From: Omnitrophica bacterium GWA2_41_15
GTDB taxonomy: Bacteria > Omnitrophota > Gorgyraeia > Gorgyraeales > Gorgyraeaceae
Assembly (NCBI GenBank): GCA_919902485.1
Contig: CAKKRB010000055.1
Location: 1-7,020 of the forward strand
Reading direction: 5' to 3'
Length of the DNA: 7,020 nt
This document shows, piece after piece, positions 1 to 5,437 of the stretch. The position numbers and the translations under genes are program-made. The notes beneath the pieces are model-generated. The model saw only the letters and a list, made by a program, of their open reading frames with translations. It ran no database searches and was not told the origin of the DNA. Positions within the stretch are counted from its first letter, which is position 1. Each line of letters starts with the position of its first letter.

Positions 1-19
1 TAATCAAATATTTTTATTA

Positions 20-48
20 TTGCTAAGCGTCGTAATGCAGGGTATAAT
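20..48 (+). promoter_or_regulatory. Sigma-70-type promoter of the radical SAM operon
   Basis: A perfect -10 hexamer TATAAT lies at 43-48, with a -35-like TTGCTA (4 of 6 matches to TTGACA) at 20-25 and a 17-bp spacer. The expected transcription start is around 54-57, only 2-5 bases before the ATG at 59, so the transcript would be essentially leaderless. The -10 sits in the 10-mer GGTATAATTA, which recurs at the other two promoters of this window and strengthens the call. The promoter is inferred from sequence only. Confidence 0.65.
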
Positions 49-58
49 TATATAAAAT

Positions 59-1102
59 ATGGATTTTTTTAACGGCCTCAAAAAATTAGGGTTTCCGCGC
101 TTGACAATGGTAAGCGTGGATGTCACAACTAGCTGTAATTTGCAATGCCCGCACTGTATTGTTTCTAATGAAGCGCGTCATGACAGCCCAGGCTTTATTG
201 ATGTTGATAGATTCGTCTCTCTAATACCAGAGCTTGTGAGGCTTCGCTGCCGCAATGTCAACCTGGCAGGAGGAGAGCCGCTGATGCATCAGGGGTTACG
301 CAGCATTATTCGTTTTTGCAAGCAGGCAGGGCTTAATATTGTATTGTATACCAATGGAACGCTTCTGGATGAAGGATTTGCCAGGTTTCTGCGGACATAC
401 CCTGTTTCAAGATTGATTATCTCTCTTTATGGCGCATCTGACGAGGAATATAGCGAGTTATCCGCGCAAGGCGGGGCGTCTTTATTTAGCAGAATACGTT
501 CTGGTGTTAAGGCGGTGCGTGATATGGGTATCCCGCATCATTTACAGGTTTTTTGCTTTAAGGATAAGCCCGATGTTCACGAACGTTTACTTCAGATATT
601 TCCTGAAGAAAAGGCTATACCGCAGGGCTGGTTGGTTGTGCCGCAATCGCACAGCCATGATGACAACCAGAGATGTATGATTTCTGCAGAGGACATGGCA
701 GAGCATTTTCGCTGCAGAAATAGTGTCTTGTCTCCTGTGGTAAAATCGTTGAGGCAGTATTTGTATGAAAAAAAGGCTTCTTTTGTTTGCGGAGCCGGCC
801 TGGGCGGAGTTCATATTACCTCAGATTTCAAAATCAAGCCGTGCCTTTTTATTAAAGATGATGCATTGACTTTTTCGCTTGACTCACACAGCCTTGAAGA
901 GATATTTTTTGAAAAGATGCCTGCTGCGATTATGCGCAAGATTTCCGCTGACGGCCCTTGTTATAACTGTTCTACGCGTCAGTTCTGCCGCAGGTGCGCG
1001 GCGCTTGGCTATGGAACTGAGCGGGCTGGCCAAGGCAATCAGGTTCTGTGCAGAATTGCAAGAGTGATGCAGGAAAAAGACATGCGGGTTTTTAATTTAT
1101 GA
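59..1102 (+). CDS. Radical SAM/SPASM-domain peptide- or protein-modifying enzyme
   Basis: The 347-residue protein is a probable cytoplasmic radical SAM enzyme with a C-terminal auxiliary-cluster domain. Residues 26-33 (CNLQCPHC) are the CxxxCxxC motif that binds the SAM-cleaving 4Fe-4S cluster, and residues 71-74 (GGEP) are the SAM-binding motif. Seven further cysteines follow the SPASM pattern: C244, C262, then C301-x2-C304-x5-C310-x2-C313, and C331. SPASM enzymes such as PqqE and sactionine synthases modify ribosomal peptides, usually presented by a PqqD-type domain, and such a partner is encoded two genes downstream. The stop overlaps the next start by 4 bp, so the genes are translationally coupled. 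No Shine-Dalgarno precedes the ATG at 59. An in-frame TTG at 101, nine bases after AGGG, is an alternative start but would remove the residues just before the catalytic domain. The reaction and substrate cannot be read from sequence. An anaerobic-sulfatase-maturase-like role is less likely, because no sulfatase is nearby. Confidence 0.9.
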   Translation: MDFFNGLKKLGFPRLTMVSVDVTTSCNLQCPHCIVSNEARHDSPGFIDVDRFVSLIPELVRLRCRNVNLAGGEPLMHQGLRSIIRFCKQAGLNIVLYTNGTLLDEGFARFLRTYPVSRLIISLYGASDEEYSELSAQGGASLFSRIRSGVKAVRDMGIPHHLQVFCFKDKPDVHERLLQIFPEEKAIPQGWLVVPQSHSHDDNQRCMISAEDMAEHFRCRNSVLSPVVKSLRQYLYEKKASFVCGAGLGGVHITSDFKIKPCLFIKDDALTFSLDSHSLEEIFFEKMPAAIMRKISADGPCYNCSTRQFCRRCAALGYGTERAGQGNQVLCRIARVMQEKDMRVFNL

Positions 1103-2016
1103 ATGAACAGGTAAGGATTATTTTAGGCGGCATCTCACTGGGGTTTGAAAGGCATTCCTGGTCCCAGCACATTGACCGCGTTAAAGGACAGTATATTTTT
1201 AAAAGCCAGGGTCAGGCGGCAGAGGGAGATTCTAATCTTATTGTTATAGAACATGCTGATAACTATGCCTATCCGATTATTAGAAGTAAACATGAGAGCG
1301 GAGCTGGATGTGTTTTTCATAAAAGGGATAGCAGCCAGGATTGGTATGCTATTTACAATGAGCGTGTCCGCGTTTTTGGATTTAGTTACGAACATATGTT
1401 AAGACGCGGTGTTGCATATGTGCTGCCTGCAGTGCCGGTATCAGGCGAGTCATGCCCTGACGTGTTTTTCAACAGGTCATTTGACGCATTTGTGTATGGG
1501 GTTGTGCTTGCTGCGCATGGAGGCATGATATTCCACGGGGCTTCTTTAGTCAGCCCTGAAGGCCGCGGAGTGATTTTATGCGGCCAGTCAGGGGCTGGAA
1601 AAACAACTTTAGCTAATAAGCTGGAGGCAGCTGGTTATAAAATCATAAATGATGAGAATGCTGTTGTGATGCCGGATAAAGACGGCCGGTATTATTTATT
1701 TCCAGTGCCGTGGAGCCCTGCAGATATTTATGAACGTTATGTTCATGGGGTTTCTTTGAGTGCTGTTTTTATGCTTGAGCATGGATACGGCATAATGAGT
1801 GAATATCAGGATTTGGATTTTAGATTGAGGATAATGCGGCTTACAGAAAATATCAGGTATTTTCAGGTATTAACAAAGGCGTATCCTGGACTGATGCGCA
1901 GCATAATATCGCTGGCATCTTGTTTACCAGTCGGGATTGTGCGCCATGTTTTAGATGATAAATCTGTTTTTGATTTAATTGAAGAGGCAGAGAGGAGAAG
2001 TTATGTCAATCAATAA
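1099..2016 (+). CDS. HPr kinase-like P-loop kinase (HprK-related, RiPP-associated type)
   Basis: The 305-residue protein has its recognisable catalytic part at about 140-195. This comprises FHGASL at 145-150, with a histidine placed as in HPr kinase, the Walker A loop G162-QSGAGKT-169, and INDENAVV at 183-190. The last corresponds to the conserved acidic segment after the P-loop in HprK ('DD'). The N-terminal 130 residues and the C-terminal 100 resemble nothing I recognise. True HprK acts on HPr of the sugar phosphotransferase system, but the signature region that follows the P-loop in that enzyme is not evident and no HPr gene is near. HprK-related kinases next to PqqD-like proteins are a known association, and in the paeninodin lasso-peptide family such a kinase phosphorylates a serine of the precursor. 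The start at 1099 overlaps the previous stop (ATGA), and the gene's end overlaps the next gene by 14 bp. A role as a peptide kinase is inference. Confidence 0.82.
   Translation: MNEQVRIILGGISLGFERHSWSQHIDRVKGQYIFKSQGQAAEGDSNLIVIEHADNYAYPIIRSKHESGAGCVFHKRDSSQDWYAIYNERVRVFGFSYEHMLRRGVAYVLPAVPVSGESCPDVFFNRSFDAFVYGVVLAAHGGMIFHGASLVSPEGRGVILCGQSGAGKTTLANKLEAAGYKIINDENAVVMPDKDGRYYLFPVPWSPADIYERYVHGVSLSAVFMLEHGYGIMSEYQDLDFRLRIMRLTENIRYFQVLTKAYPGLMRSIISLASCLPVGIVRHVLDDKSVFDLIEEAERRSYVNQ
1992..1998 (+). promoter_or_regulatory. Ribosome binding site deciding the PqqD-like gene start
   Basis: GAGGAGA, with core AGGAG at 1993-1997, lies five bases before the ATG at 2003 and inside the end of the kinase gene. 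It favours ATG 2003 over the in-frame TTG at 1979, which has no comparable site upstream. Confidence 0.75.
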
Positions 2017-2512
2017 CCTGATAATTGTCCGCGGGAAAAGGCAGTGTGTTTTTATGCGCGATGAAGATGGGTTTCATCTTATTGTAATGTGCGATGAATC
2101 GTGGCAGGACCATGCTCCAGGCCGTGTATTGGAAAAAGATTATATTCTGATGTTTCGTTTATCTTCGTCAGCTGCTTGTGTATGGGAGATGCTGAAGGAT
2201 TGCCCTACTGAAGAAGCGCTGTTGGCCAAGATCATTAATAAAACTAATGCTCCGGAAAAGAAAATCAAGGATAACCTTAGCCATTTTTTGAAAACACTTA
2301 AAGATTATGCGCTTATTAACGATACTCCAGGTTCTGATTCTGAGAAGTTTTCAGTTTATCATCTTGCGCCTGGATGCGACAATGTTTCAACTGGGGATAT
2401 AGTTTTTGATATAGAGGATATGACTGTTGAACCAGTAAAGCTGGCACAGAATGTTTTTTGCGGCTCTTCTGGATATGATACTCCAGAGGAGGTTGGTTGT
2501 CAGCTTTGTTAA
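2003..2512 (+). CDS. PqqD-like (RiPP recognition element) protein with Cys/Ser/Gly-rich C-terminal tail
   Basis: The 169-residue protein has a PqqD-like pattern at about 48-107: hydrophobic LSSSAACVWEML, then a 'T-EEALLAKI' helix, a loop, and a helix ending in FLKTLKDYALIN. This is the winged-helix module that binds leader peptides for radical SAM enzymes. PqqD itself is about 90 residues. Here roughly 60 more follow, ending in FCGSSGYDTPEEVGCQLC, with cysteines at 125, 153, 166 and 169 and several Ser, Gly and Thr residues. That tail looks more like a modifiable peptide or a metal-binding end than part of the fold. The N-terminal 45 residues contain beta-like alternation (CVFMRDEDGFHLIVMC) and may complete the domain. 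It is the last gene of the operon and overlaps the kinase gene. The domain call is from pattern recognition without a profile search. The tail as a substrate is a hypothesis. Confidence 0.72.
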   Translation: MSINNLIIVRGKRQCVFMRDEDGFHLIVMCDESWQDHAPGRVLEKDYILMFRLSSSAACVWEMLKDCPTEEALLAKIINKTNAPEKKIKDNLSHFLKTLKDYALINDTPGSDSEKFSVYHLAPGCDNVSTGDIVFDIEDMTVEPVKLAQNVFCGSSGYDTPEEVGCQLC

Positions 2513-2529
2513 AATCTAGCATAGAAACA

Positions 2530-2559
2530 TTGACATTGTAGATATACCTATGGTATAAT
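2530..2559 (+). promoter_or_regulatory. Near-consensus sigma-70 promoter of the secreted TPR gene
   Basis: A perfect -35 TTGACA at 2530-2535 and a perfect -10 TATAAT at 2554-2559 are separated by 18 bp. The predicted start near 2566 gives a leader of about 23 bases before the ATG at 2589. The inverted repeat TATACC-TAT-GGTATA (2543-2557) overlaps the spacer and the -10 and could be an operator or chance. The promoter separates this gene transcriptionally from the operon upstream. No hairpin terminator is visible in 2513-2579. Confidence 0.85.
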
Positions 2560-2588
2560 TATAGTCATAAGTTTTATTTGTGAGGATT

Positions 2589-4238
2589 ATGATAAACTTT
2601 AAAAAAGTATTAAATATAAGATTTTTAATATTAATAACAAGCTTGGTGTTTTTGCTTGGCGATATTGCTTATGCAGATTCGTGCTTAAGGATCCCTCTTT
2701 TGTCGCAATACAACCGCCGTGAATTTTTAAGTTTAATGGCCTCTCCATTAGTCTTTAATAGACTGATTCAAGCTGAAAAACAATCAAAAGAATTTGATAA
2801 AATCGCAGGTAAGTTTCAGGCGATATACGCTTCAATAGAGGCAAAGACATTAGACCAGAAAAGGCGCGAGCAAGAACTCATAAAGATGCTTATAGATTTA
2901 AGAGCTGAACTAAAATCAAAGGGGCTTCTTGAAGTTGAATGCCCTTTTCTCGAGAGTTTGGTAGGAAAATTTGACTTAGAAGGGGATATTTTCCAGGATA
3001 TAGAAAAAGCGGATAAAGTCAAAGATAAAAAAGCAAGGCAGAAATTAAAAAGGGAACTTACTCTTTGCACAGCCAAGGCTCACATGGGTTTCATTTTGTT
3101 AAATTCTATTGGAGTTAAGAATGTAAAGGAGGTTGCGTCTGAAAATCATGCTTCTGTAGCAATAGAATTAGACAATGGCCGCTATCTGATAGCAGATTTT
3201 ACGATTAACCTGTTCGAAGTTATTGTTCTGTCAAACTCAGAAGATTCGCGTTATCGCAAAAGAGGCGGATACTGGTTTTTAAAGGATAAATATAAAATTC
3301 CTAATGAAAGATTAAATGCCATAAAAAGACAGTTAAATGATATAGGCACAGTTACAGAGCTGCTTACAATAGAGGAGATAAGAAATGCCTGGTACCCATT
3401 CATTTATATAACAGACAGTCCTAAGGGCACTGAAGTTAGCATGCGCCTGAAGAGAGGGCTTACTTATTATGAATTAGGCCTTTTTGAAAAAGCAAGAAAA
3501 GAATATGCAACAGGCATATCGCTGGATTCGTATTGTGCAGAGTTGTATAATAATGCAGGGAGACTCTATAGTTCATCAAATATATGGAACGAAGCTTTTC
3601 CTTTATTCAAAAAAGCAGTTGATCTTAATCCGGAAAATGCATTAGCGCATTGCAATATGGGTACTGCTTATGCTGTATCTGGCGATTGGGAAAATGCGGT
3701 TAAATCGCAGGAAGAAGCGTTAAGGCTGGATTCCGGATTAATCATAGCGTATGGCAATTTAGCAGATGCAACTCTTAATTTAGGCGAAGCCTATAGGTCG
3801 CAGAATAAACTTGAAGAAGCTAATAACAGATATTCTGATGCGATAAGACAGTATCAAAGGGCTATTAAGTTTGCGCCTGGCGATTCCGCATTGCATTTAG
3901 GCATTGGCATAGCTAACTATAGGTTAAAAAAGTACGATGAGGCTATGAAAGAATTTAAAGCGGTTAACAAATTAAATAAAGATTGGTGGGAGCCATATTA
4001 TTTTTATGGCATGATAGCTTATGAGACAGGAAAAAGAGAAGAAGCTGTTAAATTTTTTGAAGAGGGCTTAATGCGGCATCCTAATAATGATAAATATATA
4101 TCTAAATTGCCAGAAGATGAAGCATTGCGAAAACATATAAAACTTAAAGCCCAACAAAGCGCTCGCCCTACTTCTAATGTTCGTATAGGCTTACCTGTAA
4201 AATTATCCTCTTACATAGCTGCCGGGATGTCTCTTTAA
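2589..4238 (+). CDS. Secreted transglutaminase-like / TPR-repeat protein
   Basis: The 549-residue protein begins with a Sec signal peptide: basic residues K5, K6 and R11, a hydrophobic run at 12-24, and probable cleavage after AYA29. The mature end starts DSCLRIPL. A lysine/glutamate-rich, probably helical region spans about 60-157. At about 158-230 lies a transglutaminase-like stretch: C160 heading a helix (LCTAKAHMGFILLNSIGV), H187 in ENHASVAIEL, and D203 in YLIADFT. This is the Cys-His-Asp order of that fold. About six TPR repeats follow: near 281-314, 315-348, 349-382, 383-431 (longer, with an insertion), 432-465 and 466-500. A basic tail ends the protein. It probably acts outside the cytoplasmic membrane as a peptidase, cross-linker or inactive scaffold; which of these is unknown. 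ATG 2589 is preferred over an in-frame GTG at 2580 because GAGG (2582-2585) precedes the ATG and nothing precedes the GTG. It has its own promoter and belongs to neither neighbouring operon. Confidence 0.75.
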   Translation: MINFKKVLNIRFLILITSLVFLLGDIAYADSCLRIPLLSQYNRREFLSLMASPLVFNRLIQAEKQSKEFDKIAGKFQAIYASIEAKTLDQKRREQELIKMLIDLRAELKSKGLLEVECPFLESLVGKFDLEGDIFQDIEKADKVKDKKARQKLKRELTLCTAKAHMGFILLNSIGVKNVKEVASENHASVAIELDNGRYLIADFTINLFEVIVLSNSEDSRYRKRGGYWFLKDKYKIPNERLNAIKRQLNDIGTVTELLTIEEIRNAWYPFIYITDSPKGTEVSMRLKRGLTYYELGLFEKARKEYATGISLDSYCAELYNNAGRLYSSSNIWNEAFPLFKKAVDLNPENALAHCNMGTAYAVSGDWENAVKSQEEALRLDSGLIIAYGNLADATLNLGEAYRSQNKLEEANNRYSDAIRQYQRAIKFAPGDSALHLGIGIANYRLKKYDEAMKEFKAVNKLNKDWWEPYYFYGMIAYETGKREEAVKFFEEGLMRHPNNDKYISKLPEDEALRKHIKLKAQQSARPTSNVRIGLPVKLSSYIAAGMSL

Positions 4239-4306
4239 AAATTACTTTATTTTTTTGAAAGAAAATGCAAGGCGAGATGTGTCTATTATAGTGAAAGGAG
4301 GTAATG

Positions 4307-4331
4307 GCAAATTTGCTTTACTTTGCTTTGC
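4307..4331 (+). repeat. TTTGC repeats and palindrome at the recA promoter
   Basis: The perfect 10-bp palindrome GCAAATTTGC (4307-4316) abuts the -35 element. TTTGC occurs at 4312, 4322 and 4327, and inverted as GCAAA at 4307. The 8-mer TTTGCTTT is repeated exactly one helical turn apart (4312-4319 and 4322-4329). The location on the recA promoter makes it a candidate site for a damage-response repressor. No classic E. coli-type (CTG-N10-CAG) or Bacillus-type (GAAC-N4-GTTC) LexA box was seen. Confidence 0.5.
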
Positions 4332-4345
4332 ATCGAAGGTATAAT
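4317..4345 (+). promoter_or_regulatory. recA promoter
   Basis: A perfect -10 TATAAT at 4340-4345 is preceded by a 17-bp spacer and a weaker -35-like TTTACT at 4317-4322 (4 of 6 matches). The predicted start near 4352 gives a 20-base leader carrying the recA ribosome binding site. The 133-base gap 4239-4371 also contains the TTTGC repeats and a possible 14-codon reading frame (4304-4348). I saw nothing else in it. Confidence 0.72.
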
Positions 4346-4360
4346 TAAAACTTAAACAAA

Positions 4361-4368
4361 AAGGGGGG
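4361..4368 (+). promoter_or_regulatory. recA ribosome binding site
   Basis: AAGGGGGG lies three bases before the ATG at 4372. It is purine-rich and G-heavy compared with the usual AGGAGG, but it is the only candidate and fits the start that yields a complete RecA. Confidence 0.65.
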
Positions 4369-4371
4369 ATT

Positions 4372-5421
4372 ATGGTAAAGAAAGAAGAAAAGAAAGAAGA
4401 GAAAAAGGTAGCAGCAAAGTCTGATGATAAGCAAAAGGCTATTGAATCAGCTGTTTCGCAGATAGAAAAACAATTCGGCAAAGGTTCTATTATGCGCTTG
4501 GGCCAGGAAACAAAGTTTGATGTGGATGTTATCTCTACAGGCGCGCTGTCCTTAGACCTGGCTTTGGGCGTAGGAGGGGTTCCTTACGGCAGGATTATAG
4601 AGATATTTGGGCCAGAGGCAGGCGGAAAAACAACCCTTACTTTAAGCATAATTTCACAGGTCCAGAAGATAGGTGGGGCAGCTGCTTTTATAGATGCCGA
4701 GCATGCATTGGATCCGACCTATGCGAGAAAATTAAAAGTAAATCTGGATGATCTTTTAATTTCACAGCCTGATACAGGAGAGCAGGCGCTTGATATAGCA
4801 GAGATGCTTGTGAGAAGCAATGCCGTGGATTTGATTGTAATAGATTCTGTTGCAGCATTGGTGCCAAAGGCGGAGATAGAAGGAGAAATGGGAGACAGAC
4901 ATATAGGCCTGCAGGCAAGGCTTATGTCCCAGGCTTTAAGAAAACTTACTGCTATAATTTCCAAGACGCATACCTGTATGATCTTCATCAATCAGATTAG
5001 GGAAAAGATAGGCGTTATGTTTGGCAATCCTGAGGTAACCACAGGCGGCAGGGCATTGAAATTCTATTCTTCTGTGAGGATTGACATGCGGAATATAGGA
5101 GCTATAAAAACAGGCGATAAGGTTATAGGAAACAGGGTCAGGGCAAAGGTAGTGAAAAATAAGGTTGCCCCGCCTTTCAGGAATGCGGAATTTGAAATAA
5201 TACACGGGGAAGGCATCTCAAGGGAAGGCAGCGCGCTGGAGCTTGGTATAGAAACAGAGGTTTTGACCAAGTCAGGCTCTTCGATAATCTTTGGAAGCGA
5301 AAAACTGGGCCAGGGCATGGAATCTGCCAGGGAATTTCTTAAAAATAATGCGAAGATTTGCAATGAGATAGAGAAGAAAATAAAAGAAACAATAGCAAAA
5401 AAAGCAGCAGAAGGGAAGTAA
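4372..5421 (+). CDS. recA: RecA recombinase
   Basis: The 349-residue RecA is full length. It is the cytoplasmic ATP-dependent DNA strand-exchange protein of homologous recombination and, where an SOS system exists, the co-protease for LexA. Visible landmarks are the entry motif QFGKGSIMRLG (34-44), Walker A G80-PEAGGKTT-88, the catalytic-glutamate region IDAEHALDP (107-115), Walker B LIVIDSVAAL (154-163), loop 1 around EGEMGDRHIGLQARLMSQALRK (170-191), and loop 2 with FINQIREKIGVMFGNPE (205-221) followed by TTGGRALKFYSSVR. Two oddities stand out. The P-loop reads GPEAGGKT where most RecAs have GPESSGKT. The first 16 residues are a Lys/Glu repeat absent from E. coli RecA, while the C-terminus ends basic (KIKETIAKKAAEGK) and lacks the acidic regulatory tail. 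htrA follows after 16 bases. Identity is certain from the motifs. Confidence 0.99.
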   Translation: MVKKEEKKEEKKVAAKSDDKQKAIESAVSQIEKQFGKGSIMRLGQETKFDVDVISTGALSLDLALGVGGVPYGRIIEIFGPEAGGKTTLTLSIISQVQKIGGAAAFIDAEHALDPTYARKLKVNLDDLLISQPDTGEQALDIAEMLVRSNAVDLIVIDSVAALVPKAEIEGEMGDRHIGLQARLMSQALRKLTAIISKTHTCMIFINQIREKIGVMFGNPEVTTGGRALKFYSSVRIDMRNIGAIKTGDKVIGNRVRAKVVKNKVAPPFRNAEFEIIHGEGISREGSALELGIETEVLTKSGSSIIFGSEKLGQGMESAREFLKNNAKICNEIEKKIKETIAKKAAEGK

Positions 5422-5437
5422 TTACCCCAATCATAAT

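Noticed and set aside
1979..2002. Earlier TTG start for the PqqD-like gene
   Set aside because: It adds eight residues lying deep inside the kinase gene, whereas ATG 2003 has a well-spaced AGGAG.
4233..4261. Possible terminator after the TPR gene (CTTTAAAAAT ... ATTTTTTTGAAAG)
   Set aside because: The stem is almost wholly A-T with a mismatch and no GC core. A T-run is present, but the hairpin would be too weak to call a terminator.
4255..4289. Second recA promoter from TTGAAA (4255-4260) and TATTAT (4284-4289)
   Set aside because: The spacer would be 23 bp, too long for a sigma-70 promoter. The TATAAT at 4340 is much better placed.
4719..5363. Long open frames on the minus strand within recA
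   Set aside because: They lie entirely opposite a conserved, motif-complete RecA, have no recognisable motifs, and reflect codon bias of the real gene.
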